Origin: Lagopus muta
Taxonomy: Eukaryota; Chordata; Aves; Galliformes; Phasianidae
DNA: 64,000 bases
Direction: 5' to 3'
Assembly: GCF_023343835.1 (NCBI RefSeq)
Contig: NC_064437.1
Location: forward strand, 1,622,001-1,686,000
Shown here: one piece after another, positions 1 to 11,410 of the stretch
Layout of the letters: the number at the start of each line of letters is the position of its first letter
Position numbering within the stretch: position 1 is the first letter of the stretch
Notes under the pieces: model-generated
What the model was told of the DNA's origin: nothing
The model's database searches: none
The model's input: the letters and a program-made list of their open reading frames with translations, nothing else
Program-made: the position numbers and the translations under genes

Positions 1-2321
1 ATGAAGTTGAAGGTAGACTTGAGTAGACATGGTTTTGCTTTATTGTAGAACCGAGTTATTGGAAACCAACCAATAAAATTATATTTTTAACTGCTTATTA
101 TCTATAAACAAAGCTCTTGGCTACCTAAATTACAAGGACTCAACTGTCTGATCTTAGCAAGCTTTGACTACATTACTTTAATTATACATTTGTTACCTCA
201 TTATTATGTCAGATCGGTCAGAAAGTTAACTGCTGCAACAAGCAACCTATGGAAATGTGTGCCACAGTCTCAAGTAGTTTTAATGAGCATCCACTAAGAG
301 TTGCCTTTCACAGAGCACCCGGGAAGTCTGAAAACATTTGTCCTGCTTCAGAGCCATGGGGCAAAATGTAACAGAGCATCCTATCCATTATTAATTACTC
401 CAGCACTCAGAAAAGCAGGAGATTTGTCAAGGTTAGGGCAGGTTGGTGGCACCGACTGTGCTTATCATATGTTTTGCTGAGAGACCTTACAGCTCTAACT
501 CCTTTGGTTCTGTGGAATGCCTGCTATTGAAGTACCACACTACAAGAAGAAATGTTCTAGGGGCATTAAGACTATGAAGGAACATGAAAAATACTATCTC
601 TATAATCAATTCACTGGGTAGAGTACCAAACCCATTTAAATGCCATCCACTCTTTCAAATATGGAGGGAGATATCAATAAATATGGAATATATTGGTAAA
701 CAGGAGACTCCATGGGTAAAGTGATGTTACTTATTTTGCTGTGCACAAAGGGTGCTTAATGCACGGCGATGTGGTTGTGATCCACATGATGCACGTGCAA
801 ACTGGGAATGCTGAAAGCAATATCTTTTCCTCTTTATTGCACACATAAAAAGATTGAGAGCACCATGCCCAGTTCGGAGCAGAGGATGCCCTCTCATGGC
901 AAAGGAACATTTCTTTTCCAAACCAATCCTAAATATCTATTTTGAGTGCGATTAAAGAATAAAAATAAAAAAACAATTAGCTCCTTGGCTTCCAAGTGTT
1001 TGATCTCTCTTCAAACACTCTGCTTTCACATTACTGTGTTAGGATACTCGAGGGAGGAGGGAAGAAGTGACGTTCAGAAGGTGCTCTCAGTTCTGCAGGT
1101 CCATTTTTAAAAGAAAGGAAGGGAGAAAGATGGGAACTTGGAATGAGGAAAGGAGGGGCAAAGAGATCTGAGGACCAGTGAGTGCTGGACAAACTGCATT
1201 CTTGGCAGCTCTCTAACAGAGTAGCAGAAAGGCTTTGAGAACATGGAAGACGTAGAATCTTCAGGAAAGGAGAATTGCAGCACAGCAGCACTCGGCATGG
1301 CGCCCCATGCAGTGATTTGCTTGGGCATCTTTCTGTCACTGTGTCAGAGCAGAACCTCAGTGCTGTCTGTCTGTTAGCACTATGACACGGTCTTTGTTAC
1401 GCAGAGGAGCAAAACAAATGGGTCCAAGGTCCCTTCCCATGGGCAGCATTTCCTGCAAAGCACAAAGATGTGCATGACAGGTCCCAGCAGCAGAGCAGAA
1501 AGCGTTAATGCATTAGCACACAGATCTGACAGCGTATGCAGAAACCCACAAGAGCAGCCAAAAAATCTGATTAAAAAGAAAAAAAAGAAAACAAAACAGC
1601 CTGCTCCCGCAGATTTTGCTGAATAGAACATTTCTGTGCTAAGTCCCTCTTGAGAATGGGGACCTTCAGAGCTCCTGTAGACCCTTCTGAAGGACACCAG
1701 GAGTTTCACAGGCAGGAGCTGTGGGACAGGGGCACCTGGACAGGCAGAGCCCTGGATTTCAGCACTGCAAATGAGGCAGCAGTCATCCTTGCCTGCCCCC
1801 AACCCCAAGCCAGGCCACAAGGACACTTGTTGGGCCCAAAGGGAAGAGCTGGCCATCCCTTGTAGCCCAGACAGACCTGGAGATCAGCACCATTTGGGCA
1901 AGCCTTGACTTAGTGGCAGCTTTTTCTACCTTTCAGCTTGTTAGCACACAGCAGCTCCGTTAACTCAGCAGTGTGCTAGTTGCTGTCTAGAAGTCTTGTT
2001 ATGGAGAATTACTTTTGATGCATGAGATGCATCTTGCTCCTTATGCAGCAAGAACTCTCTGTTAACCCAGTTACAGGACATTCCCCAGCTGGCTCCAGAG
2101 ACACGCCTCTGAACTGTATTCATGGCACAGGTTTCACAGGGATCACTTGCTAACTGCAGCCTTTTCATTTCCCTATGAAGGAATGGTTCACATTGGGCTT
2201 TCACTGCAGCACAGCACACCTGAGCTGCGGTGCGCAGGTCGGCTCTCGCTGGTTGATGGTAGGGATCATCTCTGCATGATGTGCTTTGGGTCAGTGGAGC
2301 ATTATGGAAGCAAGACAACTT

Positions 2322-2570
2322 CCATAGAACCACAGAACCACAGAATGAGTTGGGCTGGAAGGGTCTTCTCAGTCCCAACCCCAGCCACAGGTAGGGACAC
2401 CATCCACAGTCCCAAAGCCCCATCCATGGCCTCGGGCACCTCCAGGGATGGGGCACCCACACTACTCCAGGCAGCAGTGCCAGGGCCTTACCACCCTCGT
2501 GAGGAAGAATTTCCTCCTAATGTCTGACCCGAATCTCCCCTTTTTAATTTTAAACCATTCCCTCCTTGTC
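2322..2570 (-). repeat. CR1 LINE 3' fragment
   Basis: The stretch begins with the inverted CR1 3' tail (repeated 'agaaccacagaa' followed by 'gttgggctggaaggg'). It continues with the complement of the usual CR1 text, including 'ggcacctccagggatgggg', 'ccagggccttaccaccctc' and 'gaagaatttcctcctaat'. It is a 5'-truncated minus-orientation copy inside the presumed DNAJC6 intron and contains no intact reverse transcriptase. Confidence 0.9.
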
Positions 2571-3580
2571 CACCTGGCTTCTCCCATTTGGCTGATAAGC
2601 TGGAGTTTGGCTTTGTTACAGCTGAAGCTCCTTGCTCTGAGCTAATGCCTCCCCCAGGAAGGGACTGTTTGGAGTTCAGGATAAACCTCCAGCAGCCACC
2701 ACCAAAGCACCATCCTGCTGCACCTCCCTGCAGAGCTAAAGCAAGTTGTACAGGAGTGTTCTGCAACAGTCCCCTCTCATCAGCAGCCACTGGGTGGAAT
2801 TCCACACATCTGGACAGACTGCAGGTGAAGGAGCCTCTGCACAGCACCAGCCTCATGCAGTATGGATGGGAGTTGGAGAGCACTGATATTTTATTAAAGC
2901 ACTTCAGATCTCTCTCCTTGTTCTCCAGCTAATTTCAGAGCATCAGGAAAAGGATGTGCAGTGCAGGAGAACTCCAAGCACAAACAGCCAAAACACCACA
3001 GCAGCTGCTGCATCAGGAGAGACTGAATCCCACCAAGAGACCCTCTGCAGTCTGCTCGCCTTCAGCACAGCAAATCCAGCAACAGGAGCCTATTAGCCAC
3101 GCTACAGAACTAACCTGCATGCAGACAGACAGCTGACGGATGGCACTGCTTTGCTCACTTTCCTGTTATGGAAGCTTTTCCTGCATATCAGAAATGTTTG
3201 GTGGGTTTCCAAGCACCAGACCCCCCCAGCAACCCACATTGCTAAGAGCCACAGGCTGCGACTTCCAGCCCTGCTGGGAATCAAGCCGACATTTAAGAGG
3301 CATTTAAGACTGTCAGTCAGTGCTGATGAAGCAATACTTGGCTTGGGAGCGGGAGGTGAAAGCAAGACGTCTGCAAATGGAGGATCAGGCAGCTAAGTGC
3401 TGTATGTCATAGGTTACTTAGCAGGAGTAAACAAACTCTTTTTTCATGCCAAGGGCAGACAAAATGCAGACATGAAACCACAGGAAAGAAAGCAAGTTCA
3501 CCTCAGCCTGTCCATGCTATGCAACACGGTCTCCAAGGTCACACTCCTTTTGCTCAGGGAGCTACTGTCTGCGCTTCCTT

Positions 3581-3790
3581 TAGAACCACAGAACCAGTCA
3601 GGTTGGAAAAGCCCTCCAGGATCCACAAGCCTGCCCCAGCCCAGCCCCCCACGTCCACTGCCCATGTCCCTCAGTGCCACATCCCCACAGCTCTAAGACA
3701 GTGAGTCCCCAGCCCTGGGCAGCCTGTGCCAGTGCTGACCACGCTTTGAGAGAAGATATGTCTCCCAGCATCCAACCTGACCCTCCCTTC
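3581..3790 (-). repeat. CR1 LINE 3' fragment
   Basis: The tail 'agaaccacagaaccagtcaggttgg' marks the 3' end of an inverted CR1. It is followed by the CR1-specific text 'gtccctcagtgccacatcc' and 'ggcagcctgtgccagtgct'. The subfamily matches the copies at 18,590, 41,680 and 63,150, which share the 'gatgtagcactgag' block. Confidence 0.85.
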
Positions 3791-4151
3791 CAAACCAATC
3801 CAAACCAGGGACCAAGGTACTCCCTACCATTCCATAATTCCATTATTTCATCTCTCCTTTAATCCAAAGCAATGGGGGCAGCTTTGGGAACATCAGATGC
3901 TCTTCTGCGTTCTGCTTCGACAGCGCCACAAGAGCCTGACCCTGCACTGAGATGAAGCTTGTAGTTGCCTCGCACACAGCCCCCTCCCAGTGTTCTGGAA
4001 GCACTGAGCCCTTCCCCAGGGTTGGGGCTGCCTGTCGCCCTCCACAGATGGAGTGGGGCACAGTGGGGAGCCAGAGACACAGCACAGGCACCCTGAGCTG
4101 GGCAGAAAGGGCCCTTGTAAAGACTCCCATCTGAGAGAGGCTGAGATGCTG

Positions 4152-4171
4152 TTGTTGTGGCTTCACAACAA
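4152..4171. repeat. Perfect 8-bp inverted repeat
   Basis: TTGTTGTG and CACAACAA are separated by a 4-base loop. A further TTGTTGTG copy follows about 20 bases later. No transcript evidence; it could be chance. Confidence 0.5.
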
Positions 4172-5151
4172 TGCTTCAATTGTTGTGGTTTTTTTTTTTT
4201 TAAGGAGCACCCAGCAAAACACGATGCTGTTTTGCTCACGTTCATCCCTCAGCAAAACCTGCCTAGGGAAGGGCGTGTTTTACACCAGCATTAGGAGACA
4301 CCATCCCAGGCTCTATATCAGGTTTAGGAGCTCCACCACAGCATGACTCTGCCCCATCCCCACACTCATGGGGACTGCAATCAATGCACAGACATTACTG
4401 GAAGAGTTCACGCTTCCATTTCAAGGGGGAAGCATCAAGTCTCTACCTGAGGATGATATCCAGGCAGGTGGCTCCTCTGCATCCAGTGACAATCAATAGC
4501 ATTCAGGACTGAGTGCTTCACTTGCCAGCTGTGTTTTTGAAGAGCACAGCCCCAAAGCCCTGAGCCACCTCCCCCACTCCTCCCAGCACGTAAGCACTGA
4601 AGAACAGACTCCAAAGCATCCCTGCTCTCACACACACCCCAATCACAGAGAGCCAGGGCTGCCCCACATTTACCAAAGGAACTGCATGGGTTGCCAGGGG
4701 GTTAGAAAGGGCTGGGAGAGAGCAGCAGGGCACAGGCACCCAACAGCACCAGGAAAGAGGGCACTGCTGCCTGCACAACCCTCTGGAAAGCTCCTCGGAA
4801 TCTCAGAGGCCGCACAGACTGACGTTTCTGCTAATATTTGGCTACCTGCCTCTTCCACCCCCTCCTCGCAGCTGCCCCAGATTCCTGCTTGTGTTAGATT
4901 CCCTCCCACGGTGAGCACAGGTATCTCAAAACTCAAGTGGTTGTCTGCAAAACTAACAGCAACACCCCCACCACGAGTGTACGAGCACAGCTGCCAAAGC
5001 TGGGAGAGGATGGGCTGTGGAACTGAGGCATCTTAATAATTGATTCGAGTGAGGGAACAGTTGTTTGTGGTGGCTGTTTTCGTTGTTTGTTTCTTCACTT
5101 ACTGCAGCTTTCCTGAAGTCCTCTGGCACTGCACCCATGTGGAGCTTCAGC

Positions 5152-5250
5152 CCAGAGGTGCCGATGGCCAGGGAGGGGATGATGGGAGGTGTCCCCACAG
5201 CAGGGATGGGTCTGGATGGGCTCCAAGGGCCTTTCCAACCCAACCATGCT
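5152..5250 (+). repeat. Degenerate CR1 tail (possible)
   Basis: The segment 'ggatgggctccaagggcctttccaaccca' resembles the end of a plus-orientation CR1, but the terminal 8-base repeats are missing and the upstream part is weak. Confidence 0.4.
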
Positions 5251-5956
5251 GTCAGTCTACAAACCACAAGGCTCCTAAAGGAGATGCTTTGTACAGTCCC
5301 AGGTTTGGGCTTCGTTACAAGGGATTGCTGGCATGGGAACATTGCAGTGCGTTTCTGCTGACATTGGGCAAAACATCCACTGGTGCCTCCTTCTCAGGGT
5401 TGCAAAGAAAAGCTGCATTCCTCCTCCCACAAGCACTTCATCGCTCTCTGTGCTCAGTTTGCTGTGCGTGGGCCAGGACAGGGCCATGAGCCATAGTGGT
5501 AAAGCTCTCAGAGCCCTGAGCTGCCTGGAGCAGGGAGGGAGCCCAGGAGCCCCTTCTGGCTACAGGTCTGGAGGTAATGGAACAGGAGCACAAAGCTTGC
5601 TGATTTAAGGTTCGTTGGAGACTGCCTAAATGTAAACTTCACAGAGATTTTAAGAATTAAGTTATTTCTGCTGTTGCTTGAGAAATTAACTAACAAATAC
5701 TGCTCATACTGTTAACAAATCAATACATAAGATGAAGAGAGGACACTTTGTTTTGTCAGTTAAAAGAGAAATAACATTGGGAGGGGAAAGAATATCTCCT
5801 TCTCAGGATTTTTTTCCCCATTTGTTATATGGTTTCCTTTATTTATGAAAGTTACACTTAAGTGACCAAATGCATTTGAGGCTGGAACGCGGAAATTTCA
5901 GCACAACTGTGAAATTGCTCCTCAAAGCCAATTGACATTCTCCCTATGCCAAAAAC

Positions 5957-6019
5957 AAAAAAAAAGAGAGAGAGAGAGAAAAGAAAGAAGAAAGAAAAAA
6001 GGATAAAAAAAAAAAAAAG
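5957..6019. repeat. Polypurine A/G tract
   Basis: About 60 bases are almost pure A and G (A-runs, a GA dinucleotide run, AAAG units), with only isolated pyrimidines. This is a simple low-complexity tract with potential for triplex formation. Confidence 0.85.
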
Positions 6020-6899
6020 CTACTGCCAACACCAAACCATTCAAGTGTCCCAAACACACAACCAAACAAAGGAGCCATTAAGCTGAGCCTCCTTGTTGGA
6101 AAACGCGGGGAGAAAAGAGGACAAGACAACATTGTCAGCCCCGGCCTTTGTCCCCATGCCAGTGACATGGAGATGTCTCTCTCCTGACTCAGTGAAAAGC
6201 AATCACCAATGTGCAAGAGGTCAGGTCTGCAGGTGTGAAGCAGCGGAAGAAACCCCGACTGGTACACTTGCGATTGATGTAAATCATTTTCTTTTGCAGT
6301 TATGCTGCCCGAGGCAGTTTGAGCGTGAGTCGGGCTATCCTGTGAGTGTCCCAAAGCCATTTCGTAGATCAGGGAGTTTGTAAACATCCCAGAGGGACGC
6401 AGAAAGGCTTGGCTCCTTTTGTAACACGTTTCATCTCCCCGTGTTTCCTAAAGCTCCCTCCTCCTCTTCCAGCATGCAGCATGCTGCTAAGCAAGCATGA
6501 TTGAATGCCACAGCAAAAGCCAAAATCGATTGAATCTTCACTGCTGGATTCTTCCGAGCACTTTCAGAAATTAACAGGTTAAAATGACAAAGGGAGAACC
6601 ACACAAATGCTCTTCTTGGGATTCTGGTTTTGGACTTGCAATGTTCTGTGTCCTGCCAGCTCCAGCACAACTCTCCCTTCACCTCTCCTCCATCCCTGAA
6701 TCCTGCAGCTTTTGGAAAGAGCGAGCTGCAATGCAAGGGCCCATCAGAGTGTGGACCTAGGCACCATGACCCTGCTACTACAAGGCATCCAGCACACGTG
6801 GCAGGGCTGTGAGAAGGACTGCATCAGGTGTTGAGAGCTCAGCAGCTACAGGAACACACTGAAGTTGCACACAGTGTTCGTGCCTCACAGAACTTAAAT

Positions 6900-7305
6900 G
6901 TGAGATGCCTGGAGCATCTCCCACACGAGGAAAGGCTGAGTAACCTGGGTCTGTTCAGCCTGGGGAGGAGAAGGCTGAGAAGGGATCTGATAAATGTTTA
7001 TACATTTCTAAAGGAAAATAGGAAGCAAATGAATGAGGCCAGGCTCTTCTCGGTGGTGCACAGTAATAGGACAAGGAGTAATGGCCTAAAACCTGAACAT
7101 AGGATTTTCTATACTAACATGTGGAAGATCTTCTTTACAGTAAGGGTGACTGCACTGGAACAGGTTGCCTGGAGAGGTGGTGGAGTCTTCTACTGTGGAG
7201 ATATTCTAGACCTTTCTGGACACCCACCTGTTCAATCTGCTGTAGGGAACTGCTCTAGCACAGGGTTGGACTCAATGATCTCGAGGTCCCTACCAATCCC
7301 TTCTT
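6900..7305 (+). repeat. CR1 LINE 3' fragment
   Basis: A plus-orientation copy of about 400 bases. It reads through the usual CR1 order: 'gaggaaaggctgag', 'ctgttcagcctgggga', 'aataggacaaggagtaatgg', 'ctggaacaggttgcctgg', 'gttggactcaatgatctcg', then the poorly preserved 3' end. Frames within it are interrupted, so it is dead. Confidence 0.92.
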
Positions 7306-9949
7306 TGATTGTGGTTGGGGCCCTGGGCAGCCTGTCCTGGTGGGGGGCAGCTCCTGATTCCATTGAGCTGAACCCAACCCAACAGTGAGGGACAGATATG
7401 GGCAGGAATTTCCACTTACACTGCCCAAGCACACCAGTACCCCCACCAAAAACAACAACAACAAAAACACAAACCAACATTGGGCAGCTCACATGAGTTT
7501 GTGTCATTGCAGCACCAACAGGAGTAGCTGCACAAATTAAAGCAACCCATAATTTGCCCGACAGCCATCAGCACTTTGCCTTCAGCACCATTCCTCACCA
7601 GTCAGACTTCCATAGCACCCAAGGCATCTCCCAGTCATTGTGATAACAGAGGCAGCAGCTGCTCTGCCACATGCAAAACCATCATCTACAACCAGAGGGA
7701 AAAATAACGCAACAGAACTCCTGGAAAGTACAGGAGGCGGGGTGGGAGGGATGCACAGAAAGAGCTCTGGTTGGGCCAGGATGCCCCAAAGACATCACTG
7801 TTGGGTGCAGAGGCTCCAATGCCCTGCCACCCCCATCACACATCACTGCCACCGCCATCACACCTCAAGCTCTCCTCCCCCCAGGGTCCCAGATCTCTGC
7901 TCCTGGCTGGAAAACTCTCTGCTGCTGCCTATCAGGTGAAGTTAGACCTTGTGGAAGACTCTCAAATATTTCCTTTGAATATATTCTCTAATTTTTTTAA
8001 GAAAAATGTTGTGGGTTTTTTTTTATTTCCCTTGCTCTAGTAAGCCAAAACCGCAGCCACCTTATTGCCCTGTCTTTCCCTTATTGTGCTACCTAATCTC
8101 CCCCCAGAATGACACATCTCCACACAGCATTAGAGATAAATTGCCCCACAGTTCAATTACCAAATGACCAGAAGCCAAAAGCACACCTGAGGGGTGGATA
8201 CAGCTCTTGAAGCTTTTACAATTTCATCCCTGGCAAAGAAAAACATCTTTTCTGTGGGCTGATAATTTGTCACTTCTCAGCAGCCAGTGTTTAAATGAAC
8301 CAGGCAGATACAAGCTGGGAATTCACATGTAAAACAGAGCTTCACATTAGGTTCTTGAACTTCACCTGAAGATTTAGACACCCTCCAAAAAATGTATTTG
8401 TATGCACAACATACAAATTTACTACAATTACCAAAAAACCCTCTCTAAACTCAACTCAAAGGCCACACAATCAGGCCTGAGGCTCCCTGCTGCCCAGAGC
8501 GTGGCTGTAAGATTTGGGCAGACTGAGAGCCACTGCCATGGATGTCAAGAGCACCAAGTGCACAAAGCAGAGCCCTTAACCATGGCCTTCCCAGCCCCAC
8601 GTATTTAAGGGCAGAGCATCCCAGAAGCAGACTGAGGGAGTCAGTACAATTAGCACTCTGGGATGTCTTTGTATTTGCAGCTAAACTGTTGGAATGGGTG
8701 AATATTGCACGGAAGCCGTAAATAAAGGTATTGTCTGGCTATCCACAAACACCTCTTTTTGGCTCAGCAGGGAGCGGCATGGCTTGAAGAAACAGAACAG
8801 AGCGACTGCAGCAGCAACACTGAAATAACACCGCTGCTGACACCAGACAAAAGCTGTGACTTGACGTGAGCCCACGCCTGGCTGGGGGTAAGTGGTTCTG
8901 AAAGTTCTAGGAAACTCATTCAGATAATTGCCTTAATGATAGAGGTTAAACAGACCGCAGTATCTAACCAATGCAGCGGATATGCCAGTGCATGGATCCA
9001 AACAACTGTAACACGGCAGCCTGCTGTGAGTAAGAATCTACTGACATACACTAGTATTGAGAGCTACTATAGCAAAGATATCATAGCAGCAAATTAAAAT
9101 CAGTTCTAAAGTCCAGCAGTGAGAAGAAAAATTAAAAAAAGCAAAACAAACAAAAGAAACAAAAAAAACAAAGCCTCAAGAAGAACTCTGGAAAGCAGAT
9201 TTACGTGGCAATGAGGAAGAGGAAAACATTATTCCCATTATACCAGAGAAAACGTGAAATGAATACAAGGTATGGCTCCTCACCCACATCCAGACATGGG
9301 TCAAGAGGATTTATGTCCCTCTGGAGAAGGTTACCACGTTAAAACAAAGGCAGTGAATGGAATGCTTCTGAGTGCCCCAGGCCCACGCCTTTCTTTCATG
9401 GAGCAGTGCAGGTATCACTGCGACATCGCTCCCTCATGATGGATAGACACAGGGTTGGCCCCCCATGACTGGACAAGGCATATCCTGCCCAGGTTTGGCC
9501 TTTGGAAGCCCCCTGCACGGGCTGTAGGTGTTGGTGGGGATGGGCACCACTAAGCAACCAGACACAGAGCGGCTCCTTCCAACGGCTCACTGAGAAGCTA
9601 TTGGATGAGTATTCCCGAAGGCTGGTGACCCAGGCAAATTTGGACCTGTGATACAGAGCTGAAGAGCTCTCTATCCCATTACCAATCCCGAAGACCATCT
9701 GGTCCCCCACTCCCTGATTAAATAAAAACGCTGCATGCACCGCATTCTCCAGCACAATCAACGCACCTTGGTTGGATGATGCTTTTTGGGTGAGGGAAAG
9801 AAAACCAATAATTCTGGGAAACAGGTCGGTCGGTCGCACTCGGGGAAAAGACCCCAACACCCTCGATCCGTTTTACCTTCCAAATAACCATTTCCTCCAA
9901 AGAAGGTGAAACCAAGAGGACACCACGAGCCGATTTCACAGAGCACCCC

Positions 9950-10420
9950 GAGCTGGAAGGGCTTCGCAGCGCCCGCCTCGCCTTCCTCCCGCCGCGAGCA
10001 GCCCGGCACAAAGCGCTGCCATTGTCCGCGCTGCCATTGTCCCCACGCGCGGCCCTTACCGGAGCTGTCCATGGTGCTGCCGTCGGCGCGGTGCTGCTGC
10101 TGCTGCTGCCGCGCGGGGCTCCGGCCGCCCGCCCCCACCGCGCCGGGCCCACCGCCGCCTCCCTCAGCGCCGCTCTCCACCAGCTGCAAAGATTCATAGC
10201 CGTCACCTCCGGGTTTCTTGCGGTAGCCGCCGAGCAGGCTCATAGGGGCGAGGCGGGCGGGCAGCCTGCCGTGCCGCCGCGGGCAGGACGGAAGATGAGC
10301 GCTCCGGCCGCCCCGAGGGGAGGAACGGGGCGGGACGGGGCGGCCGCTGAGCTCTGCCCGCCTCCACGGGCCCGGAAGCAATCGGAGGGCCGCGACCGCG
10401 ATCCGCGATCCCGTGGAAAG
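9950..10420 (-). promoter_or_regulatory. DNAJC6: CpG island, DNAJC6 promoter
   Basis: This segment is rich in G, C and CpG compared with the AT-rich flanks and surrounds the DNAJC6 start codon. CpG islands over first exons are the usual vertebrate promoter type. No TATA element is evident, and the transcription start cannot be fixed from sequence alone. Confidence 0.75.
10060..10243 (-). CDS. DNAJC6: DNAJC6 (auxilin) first coding exon, partial gene
   Basis: Auxilin is a J-domain co-chaperone, enriched in neurons, that recruits Hsc70 to clathrin-coated vesicles and drives uncoating after endocytosis. Only its N-terminal exon lies here: ATG at 10,243 on the minus strand, 61 full codons plus one base, then a GTAAGG donor from 10,059. 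The product begins MSLLGGYRKK and contains DGYESLQLVES, which matches the start of the longer human auxilin isoform (MSLLGSYRKK, from memory). It then has a glycine-rich stretch, five glutamines (residues 46-50) and STMDSSG. A second methionine at residue 58 precedes DSSG and could be an internal start. The PTEN-like, clathrin-binding and J domains lie beyond position 1. The gene sits on the same strand as AK4 and downstream of it, as in mammals. The identification rests on the N-terminal match plus synteny and is strong. Confidence 0.9.
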
Positions 10421-10536
10421 AGAGATCTTTAAGGAAAATGGTGCATCCGTACATCCTGCGCCCGCAGCACCGCCCGCTCCCAGCGCGACTTAAGCTCAGA
10501 GGAGGAGGGTGTACAGCTGGCGGCAGGTTCTTGAGG

Positions 10537-10752
10537 TAGGATCACCGAATGGGTTAGAAGGGACCTCAAACCCATCCAGTTCCAGCTCCTGCCACGGACA
10601 GCTCTCTTAGCCCCATCCGTGGTGTCGGGCACCTCCAGTGACGGGAACCTACAGCTCTCTGGGCAGCGGTTTCAGGGCCTCACCACCCTCATGGCAAAAC
10701 ATTTCTTCCTAACACGCAGCCTAAATCTCCCCTCATCCAGTTCAAAGCCATT
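10537..10752 (-). repeat. CR1 LINE 3' fragment
   Basis: An inverted CR1 immediately upstream of the DNAJC6 CpG island. Diagnostic text includes 'aatgggttagaagggacct', 'ggcacctccagtgacggg' and 'aaaacatttcttcctaacac'. Confidence 0.9.
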
Positions 10753-11410
10753 CAGAGAAACACAAGGGTTGGAAGGCACTTCTGGAGATTTCCCAGTCCA
10801 ATTCTCCCTGGGCAGCTGTAGCAGGCTCTGCCACCTTGAAGTAAAAAGTTTTTCCCAGTGCTCAGATGGAAACTCCTACATTTTAGTTTGTGCCCCTCAT
10901 CCTGTTGCTGGGCACCACTGAACAGAGCCTGGCCCCACCCACTCGACTCCCACCATTAGATATTGATCAGCACTGATCAGAGCCCCCTCAGCTTCTCCTC
11001 CCATGTGCACAGCCCCAAGGCTCTCAGCCTGTCCCCGTCAGGAGATGCTCCATGCCCCCACCATCTCTGCACTCTCCACTGGGCTCTCCCAGCAGTTCCA
11101 TGGCTGCTCTGAACTGGGCAGCCCTGCTCTGAGCTCAGTTCTCCAGCTGTGTCCTTCCTGGACAGAGCAGAGGGAGAGAATCACTTCCCTTGATCCTGGC
11201 CACACTGTGGGCAGTACACTCTGGATCCCATCGGCCTTCTTGGCCACCAGGGCACACCATTGCCTCACAGCCAACCACTGGTATGGGAAGTCAACCAGAT
11301 CCTTCTCCATGTAATTCCTTCCCAGCAGACTGGCCCCTAATCTGTAACATTGCTCTTCATCCTACCACTCTCAGACACCCCAAAACCCTGCCAGTGCAGC
11401 CGGGTGCTGT
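10753..11410 (-). repeat. CR1 LINE 3' fragment, longer copy
   Basis: A second inverted CR1 abuts the first. Matching blocks include 'gttggaaggcacttctgg', 'tcctcccatgtgcacagcc', 'gagaatcacttcccttga' and 'ttggccaccagggcacacc', and these reach further 5' than most copies here. The two copies in tandem suggest either two insertions or one interrupted element. Confidence 0.85.

Larger units (their letters stand above)
1..10059 (-). other. DNAJC6: DNAJC6 intron 1 (5' part)
   Basis: This stretch follows the splice donor of the first DNAJC6 coding exon on the minus strand. I looked for the next auxilin exon, which in the human protein begins shortly after the DSSG residues, and did not find it, so the whole stretch is read as intron. 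It holds four CR1 fragments (listed separately), a purine-rich tract at 5,957-6,019 and a small hairpin at 4,152-4,171. Many short open frames occur on both strands, but none has recognisable protein similarity or convincing splice borders. The intron assignment is inference from synteny and the exon 1 donor. Confidence 0.7.

Noticed and set aside
6828-7388. A 186-codon open frame on the plus strand
   Set aside because: It runs through a CR1 3' fragment, in a region downstream of the element's coding part, so it is chance.
1-10059. Further DNAJC6 exons
   Set aside because: No segment on the minus strand gives the auxilin residues that follow DSSG in human, or the PTEN-like, clathrin-binding or J domains.
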